This document shows positions 41,563 through 48,401 of a DNA stretch of 48,401 nt, in pieces. The DNA comes from Gammaproteobacteria bacterium. Its GTDB lineage: Bacteria > Pseudomonadota > Gammaproteobacteria > SG8-11. How positions within the stretch are numbered: the stretch's first letter is position 1; each line of letters opens with the position of its first letter. Under the pieces are notes generated by a model that saw only the letters and a list, made by a program, of their open reading frames with translations, was not told the DNA's origin and did no database searches. The stretch lies in NCBI GenBank assembly GCA_024641505.1, contig JAHECY010000222.1:1-48401 (forward strand), given 5' to 3'. The position numbers and the translations under genes are program-made.

Positions 41563-43831
41563 CCGCCGTTCCACAATAGACGCCACCATGCTGGATCTAT
41601 TCCATGCCGAGCTGGAACAGCAGTCTTCGGCCCTGGTGTCCGGCATGCTGGAGCTGGAACACAGCAGCACTGACGCATCAATTATCAATAACATGATGCG
41701 GGCCGCACATTCATTGAAAGGTGCCGCGCGGTTACTAAAAGTCGAAAGCGTGGAAAAAATCGCACATATCATGGAAGACATATTTATATCCGCCCAAACC
41801 AACAAATTACAACTCTCAGCCGCGCATATCGATGTACTGTTGGCCGCGGTGGACACGATTAAACATATCGGCGCGGGTGGCGCGGATACCTTGCTCAACT
41901 GGCATACCCGACATGAAGAAAGCTATAAATCGGTACTTGGGGATTTGACAGCGATCGGCTCGCATCCCGAGAAATCTCGACGCCACCGGGGAACCACTTC
42001 CGAAAAGAAAAAGTCAACCCTTGCCGCCGGCAATCATGCTGCTGAAGTCGACGGTGTCCCGCAGCCGCCCGTTAACGACAGACCGGATATCGTACGAATT
42101 TCCAATACCAAAATCGAAGCCATGGTAGGAAAATCCAGTGAACTTCTGGTGCAGCATCGATGGCTGAACAGTTTCGTGACGGAAATGATTCAGCTGAAAA
42201 AACGGTTCGGCGAAGTGAATAATCTCATCGAGACATTACGTGAAAATATCGGCGCCGGAGTAACCACTGAGCAGCAAATAGCCGGTGATCTAAAGTCGCT
42301 CAGTAAACGACTGCGTGACAACAATCAGCGTCTCAACCAAAGCATCAGCAGTGTTTACGAATTTTATCACCGCACTGATTCCTTGATCGAAGATATCAAT
42401 CGTGACATTCTCACCACCCGGATGCGGCCTTTCGCCGAACGACTGACGCAGTTTCCGCGCATGGTCAGAGACATCAGTCGTGGCTTGGATAAAACCGTAA
42501 CCTTGAGCATCGACGGCGGCAATACCGAGGTCGACCGCGATGTACTGGACAAGATAGAAGCACCGCTCACGCACCTGGTACGCAACGCCATCGCGCATGG
42601 CGTGGAACAGCCGGAGCAACGAAAGAAACTTGGGAAAAAACCCGATGCGACGATCACCATATCCGCCAGCTATCGCGCGGGCATGCTGCACATCAGTATT
42701 GCGGACGACGGCGCCGGCATCGACCTGCCGGCGATTAAACGTAAGATTCTTGAAAAAAAACTGGTACCGCGGCAAGTCGTAGATAGTTTGACGGACGAAG
42801 AGTTGATGGCATTCATGTTTCTGCCAGAATTTTCCACAAAAGAGCAAGTCACCGAGATTTCCGGTCGAGGCTTCGGTCTCGACGTCGTAAAGGAAACGGT
42901 AACGGCATTGAAGGGTACGGTCCGGGTCGACAGTGTTCCCGGACGCGGTACCTGTTTTGAACTACAGATGCCGGTAACCGTTTCAGTAGTTACCGCGTTA
43001 ATCGTGGAGATCGTCGCTGAACCGTATGCATTTCCCCTGGCACGCGTAGAAAGAGTTATGAAATTGCAGCAAAGTGACATTTTCTACAGTGATGGCAAAC
43101 AATATTTTACGTTTGACGAGACGCGCTTAAATCTTGTCTCCGCCGGGCAACTGCTGGGGTACACCGAATCCAGCAGCCATGCGGACACGTTGTCGGTGGT
43201 GGTCATTAAGGACTATCTCAACCACTATGCTTTAGTTGTTGATAAAGTGATGGGTCAGAAGGAACTGGTGATGCAACCGCTGGACAGCCGGCTTGGCAAA
43301 ATACCCGAGCTTTCCGCCTGCGCGATCCTGGAAAATGGCATACCCGTATTGATTCTTGATGTCGACGATTTAACCCGATCTCTCGATTTCATGATCAAAG
43401 GCGGGAAGGTAAAACACGTACCGCTTGATCTGACACCTGCCACCATCATCAAACGCATACTGGTGGTCGACGATTCCATAACGGTACGGGAGATTGAACG
43501 CAACTTGCTCGAGACTCACGGCTATCATGTCGAAACTGCGGTCGACGGCATTGATGGCTGGAATGCCATTCGCAGCAATGAATATAATTTACTTATAACT
43601 GATATTGATATGCCCCGCATGGATGGCTTCGAATTGGTCAGTCTGATCAAATCTGATAGCAGATTGAAGCGCTTACCCGTTATGATCGTGTCTTATAAGG
43701 ATCGGATCGAAGACCGGCGCAAAGGCCTGAATCTCGGTGCCGATTACTATCTGACAAAAGGCAGCTTTCATGACGAAACCCTCATTGAGGCGGTTAAGGA
43801 TTTGATTGGAGAGAGTGACGCGACACTATGA
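41552..43831 (+). CDS. CheA-type hybrid histidine kinase with receiver (WspE-like)
   Basis: A 759-residue kinase. The HPt domain (about 8-110) has the phosphorylated H53 in MRAAHSLKGAARLL. After a variable linker come the dimerisation region and the HATPase domain (LTHLVRNAIAHGVEQPEQR, the N box; ISIADDGAGIDL; SGRGFGLDVVKETV), a CheW-like domain (about 480-615), and a C-terminal receiver with ILVVDDSITVREIE and D684 in ITDIDMPRMDG. This HPt-kinase-CheW-REC order is that of WspE, with REC at the C-terminus and D684 as the acceptor that serves as a phosphate sink or relay. Kinase and receiver residues are intact. It overlaps both neighbours. Confidence 0.95.
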   Translation: MPDSRRSTIDATMLDLFHAELEQQSSALVSGMLELEHSSTDASIINNMMRAAHSLKGAARLLKVESVEKIAHIMEDIFISAQTNKLQLSAAHIDVLLAAVDTIKHIGAGGADTLLNWHTRHEESYKSVLGDLTAIGSHPEKSRRHRGTTSEKKKSTLAAGNHAAEVDGVPQPPVNDRPDIVRISNTKIEAMVGKSSELLVQHRWLNSFVTEMIQLKKRFGEVNNLIETLRENIGAGVTTEQQIAGDLKSLSKRLRDNNQRLNQSISSVYEFYHRTDSLIEDINRDILTTRMRPFAERLTQFPRMVRDISRGLDKTVTLSIDGGNTEVDRDVLDKIEAPLTHLVRNAIAHGVEQPEQRKKLGKKPDATITISASYRAGMLHISIADDGAGIDLPAIKRKILEKKLVPRQVVDSLTDEELMAFMFLPEFSTKEQVTEISGRGFGLDVVKETVTALKGTVRVDSVPGRGTCFELQMPVTVSVVTALIVEIVAEPYAFPLARVERVMKLQQSDIFYSDGKQYFTFDETRLNLVSAGQLLGYTESSSHADTLSVVVIKDYLNHYALVVDKVMGQKELVMQPLDSRLGKIPELSACAILENGIPVLILDVDDLTRSLDFMIKGGKVKHVPLDLTPATIIKRILVVDDSITVREIERNLLETHGYHVETAVDGIDGWNAIRSNEYNLLITDIDMPRMDGFELVSLIKSDSRLKRLPVMIVSYKDRIEDRRKGLNLGADYYLTKGSFHDETLIEAVKDLIGESDATL

Positions 43832-44859
43832 AAATCGGTATCGTCAATGACCTTCCCTTGGTACTTGAAGCCTTGCGGCAGACCATAACCCGCAACAACG
43901 ATCATCAGGTCCTGTGGGTGGCCCGGGACGGGGCTCAAGCGGTACGTATGTGCCGTGATCAAACGCCTGATTTGATCCTCATGGATTTACTGATGCCGGT
44001 CATGGACGGTGTCCAGGCTACACGGGAAATCATGGCCTACACACCCTGTCCCATATTAGTCGTCACTTCTTCGATTGAGGTCAACGCATCCCTGGTATTT
44101 GAAGCCATGGGGGCGGGCGCCCTGGATGCCATCAACACACCGATGGTCGACGGCCCTTTATTTGGCAACGGGCGCGAAGATCTGCTCCGAAAAATCTCCT
44201 TGATTGGCCATCTCACCCGTAAAACCACATTGGCGACAGGGCCGACAACCATCATTCCCGGCCCCCCCCGGCCGCATGATCAAACCCTGATCGCCGTTGG
44301 TGCATCATCGGGAGGTCCACACGCCTTAGCCGAGATGCTTGGCGGTTTGCCAGGTGATTTTCCCGCACCCTTGGTTATCGTGCAGCATGTGGACCGGAAG
44401 TTCGTGAGCGAACTGGCAAAATGGCTAAGTACCATGACGCCCTTACCCATCAGCCTTGCGCAACACGGCATGCCGCCACGTCCTGGCAATGTCTATATTG
44501 CATGTTCCAATGATCATTTGGCTATGAATGCTAACAACACTTTCACCTATACCAAAGAACCAAGGGATTTGGTATACCGCCCATCCGTCGACGTATTTTT
44601 CAATAGCATTGTCCAGCACTGGCAAGGCCACGCAATAGGCATACTTTTGACCGGCATGGGCAATGATGGTGCGCAGGGCTTACTGCGCATGAAGCAGCAT
44701 GGCTGGTATACCATTACGCAGGACAGGCAATCCAGCGCTGTTTTCGGTATGCCCAAAGCGGCGGCGGAACTCAATGCTGCTTCGGAAATATTGCCGTTGT
44801 CAGTACTGGGACGGCGTTTGACCCAGCTACTACAAAAAAACAGGGTGGCTGTCCGATGA
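43828..44859 (+). CDS. CheB-type methylesterase with receiver (WspF-like)
   Basis: A 343-residue protein. The receiver has D53 in LILMDLLMPVMDG and is followed by a linker and the CheB esterase domain: GASSGGPHALAEM (catalytic serine), VIVQHVDRKF (histidine) and LLTGMGNDGAQGLLRM (aspartate). It removes methyl groups from the MCP and, in Pseudomonas, loss of WspF locks the pathway on and raises c-di-GMP. The linker contains a C8 run (44262-44269), a possible slippage site. Overlaps both neighbouring genes by four bases. Confidence 0.95.
   Translation: MKIGIVNDLPLVLEALRQTITRNNDHQVLWVARDGAQAVRMCRDQTPDLILMDLLMPVMDGVQATREIMAYTPCPILVVTSSIEVNASLVFEAMGAGALDAINTPMVDGPLFGNGREDLLRKISLIGHLTRKTTLATGPTTIIPGPPRPHDQTLIAVGASSGGPHALAEMLGGLPGDFPAPLVIVQHVDRKFVSELAKWLSTMTPLPISLAQHGMPPRPGNVYIACSNDHLAMNANNTFTYTKEPRDLVYRPSVDVFFNSIVQHWQGHAIGILLTGMGNDGAQGLLRMKQHGWYTITQDRQSSAVFGMPKAAAELNAASEILPLSVLGRRLTQLLQKNRVAVR
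44262..44269 (+). repeat. C8 homopolymer in the cheB linker
   Basis: Eight C within GG-C8-GG, coding for the proline-rich linker between receiver and esterase domains. A one-base slip would cut off the esterase domain. Confidence 0.6.
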
Positions 44860-45929
44860 CCCGCGACAAGACCGATCAACATACTGTGATGTCGGATATA
44901 TATGTCGTGTTGCTGGTGGACGATCAACCCATCATAGGGGAAGCCATCCGGCGTATGTTGGTTCATGAATCCGACATCCAGTTTCACTATTGCCAGAGCT
45001 CCGATCAGGCACTAAGCATGGCACAGGATGTCCAGCCCACGGTGATTCTCCAGGATCTTGTGATGCCGAGCATCGACGGTATGACTTTGTTAAGCCACTA
45101 TCGTAATAATCCGCTGATCTGCGATGTCCCGGTTATCGTGTTGTCGACCAAGGATGATCCATCGGACAAAAGCAACGCATTTGCCGCCGGTGCCAGCGAC
45201 TATCTGGTTAAAATTCCAGACCAGATCGAACTCATTGCGCGCATCAAGGCGCATTCCCGCAGCTACCTGAGTCAAAAGCAACGTGACGAACTGCTTGAAG
45301 AACTGAAAATTGTTCATGCTGAACTGGAGCAAAGCCATCGGGAACTGCAAAAACTTTCATGCATGGACGGATTGACCGGCATCGCCAATCGTCGCCATTT
45401 CGATACCTACTTTTCCCAGGAATGGTTGCGCGCCTTGCGTGAAAAGATCCCGACCTCGCTGATTCTTGCGGACATTGATTTCTTCAAGTACTACAATGAC
45501 AACTATGGGCACCAGGCTGGTGATGAATGTCTGCGGATTATCGCTCAGGCACTTGCGGATGTTCTGCAACGTCCCGGGGATCTTGCCGCGCGCTATGGCG
45601 GTGAGGAGTTCGTGGTGATACTGCCTTATACGGATGAAAAAGGCGCTATCAAGATTGCGTCACAATTGCATGACGCGGTAACTAAACTGGCGATCTCGCA
45701 TGAATTTTCCCCGGTATGCGGGTACGTCACCATCAGTCTCGGTATCGCCACCATGAAGCCCGACAATAAATCTTCACCTTCCGATCTTGTGCAAATTGCT
45801 GATGCCGCGCTGTACAAAGCCAAAGAACAGGGACGCGACCGCTTTGTTGCAGCAGACCCCAACATGCGACCGTTACCGCCAAAACCCAAAGCCAAAGCTA
45901 AAACCAAAGCCAGCAATAGAGAAAAATAG
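44856..45929 (+). CDS. Receiver-GGDEF diguanylate cyclase (WspR-like)
   Basis: A 357-residue response regulator. ATG 44856 overlaps the cheB stop; ATG 44889 is an alternative that starts nearer the receiver. The receiver has D67 in VILQDLVMPSIDG. A helical linker (ELEQSHRELQKLS) leads to the GGDEF domain: LTGIANRRHFD, IDFFKYYNDNYGHQAGD, then R239-PG-D242 (inhibitory I-site RxxD) and G248-G-E-E-F. Both the active and the product-inhibition sites are intact, as in WspR. The phosphorylated form would synthesise c-di-GMP and favour biofilm formation. The C-terminus has a low-complexity PKPKAKAKTKA tail. It is the last gene of the operon. Confidence 0.96.
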   Translation: MTRDKTDQHTVMSDIYVVLLVDDQPIIGEAIRRMLVHESDIQFHYCQSSDQALSMAQDVQPTVILQDLVMPSIDGMTLLSHYRNNPLICDVPVIVLSTKDDPSDKSNAFAAGASDYLVKIPDQIELIARIKAHSRSYLSQKQRDELLEELKIVHAELEQSHRELQKLSCMDGLTGIANRRHFDTYFSQEWLRALREKIPTSLILADIDFFKYYNDNYGHQAGDECLRIIAQALADVLQRPGDLAARYGGEEFVVILPYTDEKGAIKIASQLHDAVTKLAISHEFSPVCGYVTISLGIATMKPDNKSSPSDLVQIADAALYKAKEQGRDRFVAADPNMRPLPPKPKAKAKTKASNREK

Positions 45930-46292
45930 CAGGGTTCATATTTCGCACCGGTAGACGTCCTAGGTGCCGAGTTCGGTGAAATTCAAACCAAAATCATTAG
46001 TGGTACGGTTGCCTCAACATGCCAAATTTCAACCGCCGTGCGATAAACATCCCTGAATAGATCAGTGTCTGCGCCACCAGAACTGCGTATCGCCGCAGAT
46101 CCTTATGAATCGTGGAAAGTTGTACCAGCGATATCCGTTAACTTTCACGCTGCACGTCAAAGTGTGCAGATATTTGCGCGCATATTTATTGCAGGATTTA
46201 TACGCCTTAGGCGCATTGCTTCTTCCAGGCAATAGCGCTATGCTGAGCGCAATGCAGTACTCCCTTAATGGACTATAGGAGTAACATTCACT
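45930..46292. other. Intergenic region between the Wsp-like operon and the lipoprotein gene
   Basis: 363 bases with no credible gene. Short inverted repeats are present (for example CTGCG...CGCAG near 46085-46102 and GCCT-T-AGGC near 46203-46213), but no clear terminator or promoter. The composition resembles the host. Confidence 0.5.
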
Positions 46293-47900
46293 TTGAGAAC
46301 CACTTCGCGCCTGGCGCCGTACATTTTTCTATCGCTACTTCTAAGCTCTTGTGGCGATGCCATACAAGAAGTCAGTCAAAACCGGGATGTGGATTACAAA
46401 CCCGGTACGACGCCTGATAACATCTCCACTCGGGAAGACACACCTGTCAATTTCCCAAACCCCGTGCTCAACGACGATTCAACTGATACCATGATATTGA
46501 CATTGAAGGATTTCACCATTCCGGAGCATGGCACGCTCACTCGGGAAGGGGACGGATCCTTTACCTATCTCCCCGCAGCCAACTATTTTGGCACGGACAT
46601 TTTTTATTACATTGCCACCGACGGCGTCCATGCCAGTGACCAGACTCTGGTCACCATCGACATCACGCCTGAAAGCGACGCACCGGTCATTACTTCCGAC
46701 CCGGAAACCGCGGCCACCCAGGATCAGGAATACGTCTACCAGATCATCGTTACCGACCCCGATCCTGAAGAACATTTTACCTACTCATTGAATACCGGTG
46801 ATCGCATACCTCAGGGGTTGCAAATCGATGACAATGGCAGAATGAATTGGACTCCCGGTGCCACGGATATCGGCGCCTACCAAATATCGGTAAAGGTGGT
46901 CGACAGCAATCAGTTAGCCGGCATCCAAAACTACACATTAACGGTTTTTGACACCAAAGGCCCGCCGATTGTGGCACGAAACACGACTTTGGATGCCACA
47001 GAAGGGGCGGAAACGCCTGTAACTCGAAGCACATTGGAGTCTGCAGGTATCGACTTGGCATCCGCTAATCACAGTTATCAGCTGCGCAACCCACCCGGAC
47101 ATGGCAGGCTGCTTATTGGCACCGCGGATGGCGATGTGTCAGCCGAAATTGGCAGCACTTTTTCGCAGACGGATATTGATTACAAGGTGGTTCGTTATCA
47201 GAACAATGGAGACAATGCAGAAAGCGACGCCTTCTATATTGATATCATGGACGATAGCAGCGTCGCCATCACAATTCGTGTTTCCATTGTAATCACCCTT
47301 GTGAACGACACACCAATCGTGGTCAATAATGACAAACTTAATGTGTTAGAGGCCGGAGAAGCAATTGTTACCACCGATACCTTGCAAGTTTCAGACGAAG
47401 AAAGTGGGCCATACGAAATCAGGTTGCGCGTAAATTCCTTGCCCGCCCATGGCTTGTTACGGCTAATTAATCCCGATAAGAAACTTATCACCCTAGCGGT
47501 GGGGAACTTGGTTACGCAGGGTGATATCGACAACGGTGATGTGTCCTATAAGCATGATGGCAGCGAGACCACTGACGACAGCTTTCAACTGCAAGCCACA
47601 GACCTACAAGGTGCTTCAACACAGCCATTCGATGCACTGATCTCAATTACACCGGTCAATGATGTTCCAGTGGCCGGTTCCGATAACCTTATCACACCTC
47701 GCAACACGGCAATCACCTATGATGTACTAGCCAATGATAGCGACGCGGAAAATAATCAACTGGCTATAGTCTCACACACCCAGGGTATCAAAGGCATCGT
47801 GACCGTCAATACTGACAATACCATCACTTATACACCAGATAAAACGCCAGTGGTGTGGATAGTTTCACCTACACCGTGGACGACGGGCAGGGTGGAGTGA
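46293..47900 (+). CDS. Lipoprotein with tandem cadherin/Ig-like repeats (5' fragment of a frameshifted gene)
   Basis: A TTG start, eleven bases after an ATAGGAG site, opens a lipoprotein signal ending in LLSSCGD with C20. Residue +2 is glycine, so the outer membrane is likely. The rest, to about residue 515, is a string of beta-sandwich modules of the cadherin/VCBS/Ig type: EDTPVNFPNPVLNDDS, GSFTYLPAANYFGTDIFYYIATDG, then LLVNDTP-like joints (TLVNDTPIVVNND, ITPVNDVPVAGSDN). The last module runs into a different frame: after about 47850 the sense SGVDSFTYTVDDGQGGVSKPG continues in the frame starting at 47858, so the stop at 47898-47900 is not the natural end. Function is probably adhesion or surface binding. 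Confidence 0.75.
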   Translation: MRTTSRLAPYIFLSLLLSSCGDAIQEVSQNRDVDYKPGTTPDNISTREDTPVNFPNPVLNDDSTDTMILTLKDFTIPEHGTLTREGDGSFTYLPAANYFGTDIFYYIATDGVHASDQTLVTIDITPESDAPVITSDPETAATQDQEYVYQIIVTDPDPEEHFTYSLNTGDRIPQGLQIDDNGRMNWTPGATDIGAYQISVKVVDSNQLAGIQNYTLTVFDTKGPPIVARNTTLDATEGAETPVTRSTLESAGIDLASANHSYQLRNPPGHGRLLIGTADGDVSAEIGSTFSQTDIDYKVVRYQNNGDNAESDAFYIDIMDDSSVAITIRVSIVITLVNDTPIVVNNDKLNVLEAGEAIVTTDTLQVSDEESGPYEIRLRVNSLPAHGLLRLINPDKKLITLAVGNLVTQGDIDNGDVSYKHDGSETTDDSFQLQATDLQGASTQPFDALISITPVNDVPVAGSDNLITPRNTAITYDVLANDSDAENNQLAIVSHTQGIKGIVTVNTDNTITYTPDKTPVVWIVSPTPWTTGRVE

Positions 47901-47931
47901 GTAAACCGGGGACCGTGACGGTTAGTTATGA

Positions 47932-48401
47932 GAGGGGGTGGGGGAGGCGGAGGAAGTAGTATCGAAAGGGGATGATTTTAAGCTTGGAGGTTTTCTGAGA
48001 GATCAGGGTGGCAACTATATTATAGCCTGGTCCGAACTCGACCCAAACAGGACAGACAACTATAGATACATCTGGCTTGTTAAATACGATGGTAACAATA
48101 ATACACTGCAAAGGCTGTCACTGGACTCACAACCAGCATACCCAGGAATCAAAGCAGGAACGTTTGACGCCAATTTGGCGGGTGGTGTGTTGTATAGTAT
48201 AAATGATACGATTCTTGTTCGTTGGGGCCAGTTCAGCCAAATTACAGCACAAATCAACCGATGGAGTGGATGGTATGCAAGCATAGCGAAGGACTTCTCG
48301 TTCAATACTCCCGAATTGCTACCTGATGGCTATTGGAATTTGGAAGATCGTGGGATAGGTTATAGCTATTTCGATGGAAATGCTTTGAAGTGGCTTTCTA
48401 T
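47932..48401 (+). CDS. Downstream part of the same lipoprotein gene, in another frame (3' partial)
   Basis: From 47932 a third frame is open to the end of the window, about 156 codons: GDDFKLGGFLRDQGGNYIIAW, WLVKYDGNNNTL and LVRWGQFSQIT. It looks like a beta-propeller or lectin-like domain with many aromatic residues. A glycine-rich hinge (GGGGGGGSS) lies just before it in yet another frame (47934-47960). The intended protein therefore most likely joins the repeat region, hinge and this domain; two single-base changes near 47931 and 47966 would be needed. No own start with a ribosome site is evident, although a GTG occurs at 47938. The C-terminus is beyond the window. Confidence 0.55.

Overview
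This window is a chromosomal segment of a gammaproteobacterium. The evidence is the set of housekeeping genes with the expected lengths and motifs (rlmD, cysM, galU, ettA, prmB, hemN), a Pseudomonas-type O-antigen arrangement with wbpL- and wbpM-like genes, a Wsp-type chemosensory operon, and REP palindromes carrying a GTAG tetranucleotide. I cannot place it to genus. No rRNA, tRNA, CRISPR array or transposase gene was recognised.

Layout. (1) 1-13387, all plus strand: a surface polysaccharide (O-antigen) cluster. It starts with the end of a GT2 glycosyltransferase, an atypical SDR and a WbpL-like initiating phosphoglycosyl transferase. A visibly AT-rich block (about 2.5-13.75 kb) follows, with five further glycosyltransferases, a Wzx-like flippase, a DUF268 protein, a Wzy-like polymerase and a WbpV-like SDR. 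(2) 13758-18896: WbpM-like 4,6-dehydratase, VanZ-like membrane protein, GalU, CysM and a PolB-type 3'-5' exonuclease, with base composition back to the host type. (3) 18967-21124: a small gene with a frameshift, an intact small partner gene, and rlmD flanked by two REP pairs (BIMEs). (4) 21139-24678: a minus-strand pair (VWA-like lipoprotein and coiled-coil membrane protein), a DUF2914 protein and a small acidic protein. (5) 24870-32338: a Lon-related protease and EttA on minus, PrmB and HemN on plus, and two REP-rich gaps, one holding a 68-bp tandem array. (6) 32339-37165, minus: an operon of CHASE2 adenylate cyclase, SH3 protein, M48 metalloprotease and FadL-like outer membrane protein. (7) 37547-45929, plus: a tight six-gene Wsp-like operon of MCP, CheR-TPR, CheW, CheA-REC, CheB and REC-GGDEF. 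(8) 46293 to the end: a large lipoprotein with cadherin/Ig-like repeats whose reading frame is broken at three closely spaced points.

How the genes work together. WbpM plus the WbpV-like SDR can supply a UDP-6-deoxy-HexNAc sugar. WbpL loads it on undecaprenyl phosphate, the glycosyltransferases extend it, Wzx flips the unit and Wzy polymerises it. GalU supplies UDP-glucose. The most interesting system is the Wsp-like operon. Its MCP carries a periplasmic CXXCH heme c motif and repeated HAMP-like modules, so a redox or gas signal could drive CheA-REC phosphorylation of a WspR-like diguanylate cyclase that has both an intact GGEEF and an RxxD I-site. It lies divergent from the cyclase operon across one shared intergenic region, placing cAMP and c-di-GMP signalling genes back to back.
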